From Seleniibacterium sp963677135 (GTDB lineage Bacteria; Desulfobacterota; Desulfuromonadia; Desulfuromonadales; Geopsychrobacteraceae): a DNA stretch of 64,000 nt. Numbering within the stretch: the first letter of the stretch is position 1; the number at the start of each line of letters is the position of its first letter. The notes under the pieces were generated by a model. The model saw only the letters and a list, made by a program, of their open reading frames with translations, had not been told where the DNA came from and did not search any database. Where the stretch lies: positions 1-64,000 of the forward strand of contig CAXXLS010000001.1 of NCBI GenBank assembly GCA_963677135.2, read 5' to 3'. A program made the position numbers and the translations under genes. Shown here piece by piece: positions 57,773 through 64,000 of the stretch.

Positions 57773-59122
57773 TTAACGGTAGGTTTTCAGTTTCCGTTTC
57801 AATGTGGACAGCGGCACATCCAGGACTTTTGCTGTCCGGGTGATGTTTCCGGACATGCGGGCAAGCACCGAAAGAATATAGTCCCTGACCAGGTCATCCA
57901 GCGGCAGGACCGGCTCTGCCAGGTTGCCTTCGGACGATTTCGAAGAAGAGATTTCAGGATTGGCGGCCAGCAGGCGGGACGGATAAATGCTACCGTCCTG
58001 GTGAAAAATCACAGCCCTTTCAATGATATTTTTCAACTCTCTTACATTCCCCGGCCATGGGTATTCAGCGAGTTGCCGAAGTTCCGAGGCGGGCAGCTCA
58101 AAGTCTTTTCCGTTGGGAATCTGAGCGAGAAAATGCTGGCACAGAAGGGGGATGTCCTGCTTGCGCTCACGCAGCGGCGGCAGATGGAGCCTGATGACAT
58201 TCAACCGGAAATAGAGGTCCTCGCGAAATTTTTTCCCGCGAACGGCTTCTTCCAGGTCCATATTCGTCGCCGCGATGACCCGGACGTCCACCGGAATGGT
58301 ACGGTGCCCTCCCAGCCTCCTCAGGCTGCCCTCTTCCAGGACGCTCAGTAATTTGGCCTGCAAATGGAGAGGCATCTCGCCGATCTCGTCCAGCAGCAGG
58401 GTCCCGCCTTCGGCCATTTCGAAAATCCCCTTGCGGCTGCTATCCGCCCCGGTATAGGCCCCCTTTTCAGTGCCGAACAATTCCGCCTCTATCAGATGTT
58501 CTGGCAACGCCGCACAGTTGATGCTCAAAAAAGCGCCCGGTCTGCCACCGCCATGGTAATGAATGAATTTCGCCATGACGTTTTTGCCGGTTCCCGTTTC
58601 CCCGGTAATGATCATGGGCGCCAGAGAAGAGGCTGCTCGCCTGGCAATATCCTCCGATTCAAGCAAGCCGCCACCGTTCACCAGGATCGTCCCGACCTGA
58701 TCGCGCCGGCGCTTGTAATTCTGCAGCTGCGCCACCTTTTCCAGTTCCTGCGTTCGCAACGCCCGGACGACGGCGAGACGCAGTTCCTCAAGCTCGAACG
58801 GTTTGGACAGGTAATCATGAGCTCCGACCTTGATACCTCGAACCGCATTTTCGAAACTGGGATATGCGGTGATGAAAATCACCTTGGTCTGTTCATTGGC
58901 CTCCAGAATCATGGGGCAGAAGTCGCGCCCCTCGCCGTCGGGAAGCTTCTGATCCAGCAGGACAACATCCACAGGCTCCTCGAGGCAGTGCGCAATCCCG
59001 TCGGTACCGGTATGGGCCACCTTGACCCTGATTCCACCCTGGCCAAGATAACCCTGAACCAGGTCACACAGCACCCGGTCATCATCAATAATCAGTAGTT
59101 TCCCGGTTTTTTCCACTGTCAT
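57773..59122 (-). CDS. Sigma-54-dependent response regulator (NtrC family), GAYTGA type
   Basis: The product (about 449 aa) has a receiver (LIIDDDRVLC, phosphoacceptor in VVLLDQKLPDGEG), a central AAA+ sigma-54-interaction domain with Walker A ITGETGTGKNVMAKFIHYHG, the L1 loop GAYTGADSSRKGIF (Tyr replaces the usual Phe of GAFTGA) and LLLDEIGEMPLHLQAKLL, and a C-terminal Fis-like HTH (MSGNITRTAKVLDVPLSTL). Start is 59122 or 59128; two ATG codons in tandem both follow GGAGGGGG. It overlaps the upstream kinase by at least 38 bases, so they form a two-component pair. Confidence 0.92.
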   Translation of the reverse strand: MTVEKTGKLLIIDDDRVLCDLVQGYLGQGGIRVKVAHTGTDGIAHCLEEPVDVVLLDQKLPDGEGRDFCPMILEANEQTKVIFITAYPSFENAVRGIKVGAHDYLSKPFELEELRLAVVRALRTQELEKVAQLQNYKRRRDQVGTILVNGGGLLESEDIARRAASSLAPMIITGETGTGKNVMAKFIHYHGGGRPGAFLSINCAALPEHLIEAELFGTEKGAYTGADSSRKGIFEMAEGGTLLLDEIGEMPLHLQAKLLSVLEEGSLRRLGGHRTIPVDVRVIAATNMDLEEAVRGKKFREDLYFRLNVIRLHLPPLRERKQDIPLLCQHFLAQIPNGKDFELPASELRQLAEYPWPGNVRELKNIIERAVIFHQDGSIYPSRLLAANPEISSSKSSEGNLAEPVLPLDDLVRDYILSVLARMSGNITRTAKVLDVPLSTLKRKLKTYR

Positions 59123-60194
59123 TGTCATCCCCCTCCGGTATGGAAATATCGACCGTGACCCCTTCACTGCGGTTATTCCTGATATCAATGGTACAGTTCA
59201 TCTGGGCGAGCATTTTGCGGCTTATCACCAGTCCGAGCCCGGTCCCCTGAGTTTTGGTGGTAAAGAACGGCTTGAAGATCTCCTGCAGTTTCGACTCCGG
59301 CACCCCGCATCCCGTATCCCTGATCCGGACCCACAGAAATCCCTGCTGCCTGACGGTACTGAGCTCGATAATCTTTTTCTCGCTGTGCAGCATCGCATCC
59401 GCAGCGTTGGTGAAGATGTTCAGCAAAACCTGCTGGAGAGCCCGCGGATCGACATAGGCCCTCTGGGCATGCGGATGGAATGTGGTATTGATCCGTATGC
59501 CGTTTTTTGAGAAATCGGACCAGACCAGGGAGACAAACCGGTCCAGAAATTCGCTCAGATTGATATGTTCCGGCACTGGTTTCTCATACATGTTGATGTT
59601 TCGAAGGCTGTTCAGAAGATATTCGACACGCAGCAGCTCCTCCATGGAGCGCTCAACGAACTCAAGGATGGTTTCCCGGGAAAAATCATGAATATTTTCC
59701 CTTAAAACGCTCAAGGCCATTTTTGCCGAATTAATCGGATTGCCGATCTCATGACGAATACCGGAAAAGACGTAGCCGAGGTTATCCATGGTGTTGACAG
59801 CGTTGGCAATCGATTCCAGCCTCATTTTTTCGGTAATATTGCGAATGAAAGCCCACAGGAAGCGTTCTCCCGGGATGGGATAGATGGAATAACCCAGAAG
59901 TTTGTCATGAAGACGCAGTTCGAAAGTCTGCCCGGCCCAGCTATCGGCGACAGGCAGTCCCCGGGACAAAAGAAGCGCTTTCAGGTGGGGATAATTCTGG
60001 GCGCCCTTATTCTCTTCCAGCAACTCCACGGCACAGGGATTGGAGAAGACAATTTCTTCTTTCACCAGATCGAAAACGATGATTCCCAGATCGATATTCT
60101 CTAAGATCTCTGCGTAGATACAGACTCCCGGACAGGTTTTTTTACCAATCGGACACAGCCCCGCTTCCCGACACGTTGTCGCCTCGCTCGCCAT
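59085..60194 (-). CDS. Sensor histidine kinase with Cys-rich N-terminus
   Basis: The 369-aa protein has no membrane helix. The first 25 residues carry Cys8, Cys14, Cys21 and Cys25 (TTCREAGLCPIGKKTCPGVC), which could bind a metal or an Fe-S cluster. A PAS-like domain follows (ENIDLGIIVFDLVKEEIVFS), then His148 in the H-box IRHEIGNPINSAKMAL and an HATPase with NIFTNAADAML, DTGCGVPESKLQEIFKPFFT and GTGLGLVISRKM. It overlaps the activator gene and should phosphorylate that regulator (inference). Confidence 0.88.
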   Translation of the reverse strand: MASEATTCREAGLCPIGKKTCPGVCIYAEILENIDLGIIVFDLVKEEIVFSNPCAVELLEENKGAQNYPHLKALLLSRGLPVADSWAGQTFELRLHDKLLGYSIYPIPGERFLWAFIRNITEKMRLESIANAVNTMDNLGYVFSGIRHEIGNPINSAKMALSVLRENIHDFSRETILEFVERSMEELLRVEYLLNSLRNINMYEKPVPEHINLSEFLDRFVSLVWSDFSKNGIRINTTFHPHAQRAYVDPRALQQVLLNIFTNAADAMLHSEKKIIELSTVRQQGFLWVRIRDTGCGVPESKLQEIFKPFFTTKTQGTGLGLVISRKMLAQMNCTIDIRNNRSEGVTVDISIPEGDDNDSGKNRETTDY

Positions 60195-60442
60195 GGATCC
60201 CCGGCTCCTTTACATTTAAGACAGGTGCTTTTCTCGCCGCCTTCTGCGTCATCGGTGATAAATTTACCTTAAGCTATTAAAACTAACCGAGAAATAGCTA
60301 TTGTCAAATCACCTGTTTTTTTCATACTGTTCATAGGAATCAACTGTCTTGCGCAAGAACGGCCCGACCCCATCCGCTTTACAAAATGGACAAGTGGGTC
60401 GCCGCCCCTTCAGAAAGGGGCAACCTTGATCGGGGGTTAACA
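60195..60442. other. Divergent promoter region of kinase and second sigma-54 activator
   Basis: This 248-base intergenic region separates the minus-strand kinase from the plus-strand activator. It is AT-rich near 60250-60310 and a -35-like TTGACA lies on the minus strand at 60307-60302 without a well-spaced -10. A hairpin GCCCCTT-CAGA-AAGGGGC (60404-60421) sits 21 bases before the activator ATG. Confidence 0.5.
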
Positions 60443-61804
60443 ATGTCAGGTCAATTCCGCAATCTGCTCGTCGTCGATGATGAAGCCTCCATGCGCCACA
60501 TGCTGCGCCTGGTCCTCGAACAGCACCAGTTTCGGGTCAGCGAGGCCCGCAACGGCGCTGAAGCCGTCAATCTGCTGTACAAGGAGAAGTTCGACGCGAT
60601 CCTGTCCGATATCCGCATGCCGGATATGGATGGCCTGACCTTTCTGGAACAGCCCGAAGTCAGGGGCAGTGGCTGTACGGTGATCATGATGAGTGCCTAC
60701 GGCAGTATCGATACGGCGTTGGAATGCATCAAGCGTGGCGCCTACGATTATATTTCCAAGCCCTTCAAGCCGGATGAAGTGGTGCTGACCCTGCGCAAGG
60801 CCGAAGAACGGCAGCAGCTCAGAAGCGAAAACCAGCAGCTCAAAAAAGCGCTTTCGAAACAGGATCTCTCTTTCCATATCGATGATATCGTGCACGCCAG
60901 CCGGAAAATGCGGGATATCCTGACTCTGGTCCGGGCCGCGGCAAAAGCGGACTCGTCAGTGCTGATCCACGGCGAAACGGGGACCGGCAAAGAACTCATC
61001 GCGAAAGCCCTGCACAGCGAAAGTGGCCGGAAAGGCCCCTTTTTGGCCATCAATTGCAGTGCGATTACCGCCGGACTCCTGGAAAGTGAACTCTTCGGCC
61101 ATGTCAAAGGCGCCTTTACCGGGGCCGACCGGGACAAGCAGGGGCTCTTCTCCACCGCCAATGGCGGAACCCTGTTTCTTGATGAAATCGCCGACCTGCC
61201 CCTGGATCTGCAACCCAAGCTGCTGCGGGTTCTCCAGGAAAATGAAATACGCAAGGTCGGGGCCACCAGGTCGGAGCCGATCGACACCCGGGTTATCGCG
61301 GCCAGCGGTGCGAGCCTTCACAAGCTGGTGGAAACCAGGCAGTTCCGCCAGGATCTTTTCTTCCGGCTGGCGGTGGTCGATATCAACCTTCCCCCCCTGC
61401 GGGAACGTCCGGAAGATATTCTCCCGCTGACAGACTACTTCCTGAAGCGGATCTGCACCCGCGAGGGACGTCCCGTCCCGGCCCTGACCGAGGAATCGAA
61501 ACAGAGCCTGGCGCGCTACGCCTGGCCAGGCAACGTCCGGGAACTGGAAAATTATCTGGAGAAGGCCCTGATCTTCAGCCACGGGGACACCCTGACCCTC
61601 CCCCCTTTGCGGCTGCGCCAATCCAATCCTGCGGAATTCAGTGCCGAGGAATATTCCCTCAAAATCGCCGCGCGTCGCCTGGAACAGGAATACATCCGCA
61701 AGGCCCTGGCCAGAACCGAGGGCAACCGCACCCAGGCCGCAGCCCTGCTGGAAATCAGTCTGCGCTCACTGATGTACAAACTCAAGGAATACGGTATCGA
61801 GTAA
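60443..61804 (+). CDS. Second sigma-54-dependent response regulator (NtrC family)
   Basis: The 453-aa protein has a receiver (LLVVDDEASMRHMLRLVLE, phosphoacceptor in DAILSDIRMPDMDG), a coiled linker (RQQLRSENQQLKKALSKQD), the AAA+ domain with Walker A IHGETGTGKELIAKALH, the standard GAFTGADRDKQGLF, and a Fis-like HTH (GNRTQAAALLEISLRSLMYK). In the sensor segment the usual VIAATN is VIAASGAS. Start at ATG 60443 after a GGGGG site; the frame is open 57 bases upstream but has no ribosome site. Its target and partner kinase are not identified. Confidence 0.92.
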   Translation: MSGQFRNLLVVDDEASMRHMLRLVLEQHQFRVSEARNGAEAVNLLYKEKFDAILSDIRMPDMDGLTFLEQPEVRGSGCTVIMMSAYGSIDTALECIKRGAYDYISKPFKPDEVVLTLRKAEERQQLRSENQQLKKALSKQDLSFHIDDIVHASRKMRDILTLVRAAAKADSSVLIHGETGTGKELIAKALHSESGRKGPFLAINCSAITAGLLESELFGHVKGAFTGADRDKQGLFSTANGGTLFLDEIADLPLDLQPKLLRVLQENEIRKVGATRSEPIDTRVIAASGASLHKLVETRQFRQDLFFRLAVVDINLPPLRERPEDILPLTDYFLKRICTREGRPVPALTEESKQSLARYAWPGNVRELENYLEKALIFSHGDTLTLPPLRLRQSNPAEFSAEEYSLKIAARRLEQEYIRKALARTEGNRTQAAALLEISLRSLMYKLKEYGIE

Positions 61805-61814
61805 AAAAATCTGC

Positions 61815-61846
61815 GGTGACCCGGGCCATTCTTCCCCCGGGTGACC
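61815..61846. terminator. Hairpin between activator and radC (convergent)
   Basis: GGTGACCCGGG (61815-61825) pairs with CCCGGGTGACC (61836-61846) with a single G-G mismatch. No T-run follows on either strand; it sits between the convergent stops at 61804 and 61868. Confidence 0.4.
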
Positions 61847-61867
61847 ACATCCGTGTTCAGACAGAAA

Positions 61868-62551
61868 CTACAACAGTCCCCGGTCAGCGAAGCTGACATA
61901 CTCCCCCTTGCCGATGATGACATGATCCAGGACCCGCACGCCCATGAGCTCCCCGACCTGCTTGAGACGCGCGGTGATTTCGATATCCTCACGACTGGGG
62001 GTCGGATCCCCGGACGGGTGATTATGGACAAACAGGACCGCGGCGGCGGATTCCCTGAGGACCGGGGAGAAAACCTCCCGGGGGTGAACGATGCTGGCGG
62101 TCAGGCTTCCTTCGGAAACCTGGACCTCGCGAATGAGGCGATTCTTGGTATCGAGGAGCAGCGCCACGAACACTTCCTTGCGGTAATCGCAGAGGCGTTC
62201 GTGGAAATGCAGAAAGGCGTCCTCGGATGAACGGTAGGCCTGCCCGGGTTGCAGCCGCTGATCGGAAAAGCGCCGGGCGATCTGGAACAGGGCCTGGATT
62301 TCAGCTGCTTTCGCCGGCCCGATGCCAGGCTGTTGGCAAAGTTCACTGATGCTTGCCGCGGCCAGATGTCGCAATGAACCGAACCGGGCGAGCAGCTGCC
62401 TGGCCAGATCCAGGGCACTGACTTTTCCGGCTGCGGCACCCGTCCGGATGATCAGTGCCAGCAATTCGGCATCGCTGAGTTTTTCGGCTCCCAGTTGCAG
62501 TAACTTCTCACGCGGACGCTCCTCCGCAGGCCAATCCTTGATGGTTCGCAT
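61868..62551 (-). CDS. radC: JAB/MPN-domain protein RadC
   Basis: The 227-aa protein has the usual RadC order: N-terminal MRTIKDWPAEERPREKLL, a helix-hairpin-helix with LCQQPGIGPAKAAEIQAL, and the JAMM-type motif HNHPSGDPTPSREDIEI with VSEGSLTASIVHPREVFSPV before it. Its role is debated (DNA repair or transformation-related peptidase-like fold). The ATG at 62551 follows AAGGGGGG and gives the normal length, against an in-frame ATG at 62617. Confidence 0.95.
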   Translation of the reverse strand: MRTIKDWPAEERPREKLLQLGAEKLSDAELLALIIRTGAAAGKVSALDLARQLLARFGSLRHLAAASISELCQQPGIGPAKAAEIQALFQIARRFSDQRLQPGQAYRSSEDAFLHFHERLCDYRKEVFVALLLDTKNRLIREVQVSEGSLTASIVHPREVFSPVLRESAAAVLFVHNHPSGDPTPSREDIEITARLKQVGELMGVRVLDHVIIGKGEYVSFADRGLL

Positions 62552-62612
62552 GGTTCCCCCCCTTACCGGCGAATTTTTGAACGGATAGATGATGACCTTC
62601 GTCAGGTCGGCA

Positions 62613-62643
62613 ATCAAAACGGACCGCCTAGAGAGCAGTCCGT
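62613..62643 (-). terminator. Terminator after the ferritin-like gene
   Basis: ACGGAC (62619-62624) pairs with GTCCGT (62638-62643), with an inner GC/GC pair. On the minus strand it is followed by TTTTGATT. It lies 36 bases past the stop at 62679. Confidence 0.65.
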
Positions 62644-62678
62644 CTTCACCTGCATGACATTATAATGTGGGCTTATGA

Positions 62679-63176
62679 CTATTCTCTGACAAAGGTGTCG
62701 ATGTCAGATTCGTGCGGCATGCCCATGAAACGGGCGTATTCGGATTCGATGATCGCATAATGCTTGTGGCTTTCAGCGGCCATCTGTTCGAAAACCGTTC
62801 TCACCCCCGGATCGACGATCTTTTTGGCCTTGCCGCGCAGCAGGTTTTCGATCTCCTGCTCCTTGTTCAGAGCGATCTCCCGGGCGCGTCGCTCTTTGAC
62901 CTCGGCGTTGATGACACCGCCAAGCTCCTTAAGCACCGCGCTTTCCTCCTGGCAGGGCGTGTTCAGAAACTCATCAAGAGTCCCGAATTCGGTCCCCCGG
63001 TAGTAACGGAAAAACTGGCTGACATGATCTTTTTTTTCTCCGGCCAGCCGGGAAAAGACTTTCTTGCCCCCGGCATCTTCGACCATATCCGCAGCTTTCT
63101 GATAAAAGCACATGAGTTTCTTGGCATTCTCGACAGCCAGCCTGATCGCTTCCTGATGCATCATCTCCTGGGGCAT
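62679..63176 (-). CDS. Ferritin-like/rubrerythrin-type protein
   Basis: The 165-aa protein is helical with acidic and His-bearing segments that suggest a ferritin-like four-helix bundle: MMHQEAIRLAVENAKKLMCF, GGKKVFSRLAGEKKDHVSQF, KERRAREIALNKEQEIENLL and VFEQMAAESHKHYAIIESEY. It lacks a rubredoxin domain. The metal ligands are not certain. The ATG at 63176 follows GGAGGTG at 6 bases; the frame is open further to 63251 without support. Confidence 0.75.
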   Translation of the reverse strand: MPQEMMHQEAIRLAVENAKKLMCFYQKAADMVEDAGGKKVFSRLAGEKKDHVSQFFRYYRGTEFGTLDEFLNTPCQEESAVLKELGGVINAEVKERRAREIALNKEQEIENLLRGKAKKIVDPGVRTVFEQMAAESHKHYAIIESEYARFMGMPHESDIDTFVRE

Positions 63177-63281
63177 AGGCACCTCCGTACCGGACGGGTT
63201 GGTTATCCAGATCTCTTCTATAAAAAATAGCCGAGACCGGCACCTTGTCAATCCCCTAAGCAGCTAACTTAACGCCATTTT

Positions 63282-63887
63282 TCAAATGCCATGGTATTCA
63301 TGCAGCAACTCGGCAACGGCTTCGGCAAGCTTGCGATATCCCCTGGCATTGAGATGAACGGCGTCGCTTTTGTAACTGCGGTCAAACAGCAGATCTCCCA
63401 GGGTCTCCTTAAGCAGGGGAATTTTCAGCTCCCCGGCAAGGCTCTCGTACAGTTCGAGATCGGCAGGAAGCAGTCCGAGCTGCGGCACCGCAATCATGAC
63501 AACATCGATATCCCGCTGGTTTGCCGCCTCATACATTCTGCGGAGATTCTCCTTAAGCTGCTCGCGATCCCGTTTCTGCAGGACGTCATTGCCGCCATGA
63601 CAGATGATCACCAGGTCCGGCTCAACCTCGTCAAGCAATCCCGGGAGCCGCCGCGCGCCCTGCTCGCTCAGTTCGCCGGACACGCCCCCGTTGACGACCC
63701 GGCGGCCAATCAGGCGGGACAGCTGCGCGGGGTAACTGAACTCGGCGGCAACGCCGACCCCTTCCGTCAGGCTGTCACCAAATGCCAGCACAATATCGTT
63801 CGGCCTCAACTGGCGCAGGGAGTCCCCACGCTCGCAACCAGACAGAAGCAGCAGGGCCAGCAGCCCCAGGAAGAATCGTCTTTGCAT
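63282..63887 (-). CDS. Lipoprotein SGNH-family esterase
   Basis: The 201-aa protein has a lipoprotein signal peptide (RRFFLGLLALLLLSGC), then the SGNH/GDSL motif I LAFGDSLTEGVGV, a GGV block II (VVNGGVSGELSEQGARRL), block III HGGNDVLQKRDR and block V DAVHLNARGYRKLA (catalytic Asp-His). It is similar to TesA/arylesterase-type proteins but lipid-anchored. Start ATG 63887 after GGGAGGGAG; a longer in-frame start at 63935 adds an unlikely tail. The substrate is unknown. Confidence 0.9.
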   Translation of the reverse strand: MQRRFFLGLLALLLLSGCERGDSLRQLRPNDIVLAFGDSLTEGVGVAAEFSYPAQLSRLIGRRVVNGGVSGELSEQGARRLPGLLDEVEPDLVIICHGGNDVLQKRDREQLKENLRRMYEAANQRDIDVVMIAVPQLGLLPADLELYESLAGELKIPLLKETLGDLLFDRSYKSDAVHLNARGYRKLAEAVAELLHEYHGI

Positions 63888-63941
63888 GGTCTCCCTCCCG
63901 ATCAGGACGATGTGTTGCCGGCGCCGGATTGCCAACCGCGC

Positions 63942-64000
63942 CTACCAGCCGTCAGGCGTCTCAACCTTCCGGAAAAAATCATTGATGGCCCTGAAAACCT
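63942..64000 (-). CDS. C-terminal end of an unidentified gene, partial
   Basis: On the minus strand one frame reads FRAINDFFRKVETPDGW and then TAG at 63944-63942. It is continuous to the right edge and is on the same strand as the esterase gene, 54 bases upstream of its start. The fragment is too short to identify, and coding is only moderately certain. Confidence 0.4.
   Translation of the reverse strand, partial: VFRAINDFFRKVETPDGW

Noticed and set aside
60302..60307. Sigma-70 promoter for the Cys-rich kinase
   Set aside because: TTGACA on the minus strand has no -10 at a suitable distance; the nearest TTTAAT is too far.

Overview
The window looks like a chromosomal segment of a Desulfuromonadales-type bacterium (Desulfuromonas, Geobacter or Pelobacter relatives). 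The reasons are a flagellar cluster combining sigma-28 and sigma-54 signals with flhF/flhG, csrA/fliW and motE, many PAS/histidine-kinase and sigma-54 activator genes, a GGDEF protein, a type IV pilin-like gene and sucCD. GC content is moderately high. No rRNA, tRNA, CRISPR array, insertion sequence or prophage was seen.

Positions 1-2724 (minus strand) carry nonulosonic (sialic-like) acid genes: two NeuB-family synthases flanking an SpsF/CMP-sugar transferase-like gene. They lie just downstream of fliW, so flagellin glycosylation is the likely role. Positions 2840-38049 (all minus strand) hold an almost complete flagellar cluster in three blocks. (A) The first-transcribed block, about 38.0 to 24.6 kb, runs: periplasmic TPR protein, flgB, flgC, fliE, fliF, fliG, fliH, fliI, fliJ, motE, fliK, flgD, a flagellar-operon protein, flgE, then a strong terminator. 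(B) About 24.5 to 7.3 kb, behind a sigma-54 promoter: motA, motB, fliL, fliM, fliN, fliO, fliP, fliQ, fliR, flhB, flhA, flhF, flhG, fliA, a DUF2802-like gene, flgF, flgG, flgA, flgH, flgI, flgJ. A possible extra sigma-28 promoter precedes flgF. (C) About 7.2 to 2.8 kb, behind a sigma-28 promoter: an unknown gene, flgM, flgN, flgK, flgL, csrA, fliW, terminator. Flagellin (fliC), cap (fliD), fliS and chemotaxis genes are absent and may lie beyond the left edge. Several wide gaps inside the blocks contain intercistronic hairpins.

Positions 38.3-53.5 kb are a mixed, mostly plus-strand region. It holds a three-gene coupled cassette (small molybdopterin oxidoreductase, glyoxalase-like protein, 65-aa protein), a PAS histidine kinase, a prepilin with a structured leader, two MFS and two EamA transporters, a diguanylate cyclase, glgC, a VOC protein, folK, a small metal-binding-type protein and a transaldolase. 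The first EamA gene is preceded by a palindrome matching the BirA (biotin repressor) operator pattern, which suggests a biotin transporter.

Positions 53.7-64 kb hold sucCD and a HAD protein, followed by a signalling block. In that block a histidine kinase and a sigma-54 activator are followed by a receiver-PATAN-roadblock protein with its own candidate sigma-54 promoter, and a second sigma-54 activator is divergent from the kinase. radC, a ferritin-like protein, a lipoprotein SGNH esterase and the tail of an unidentified gene complete the window.
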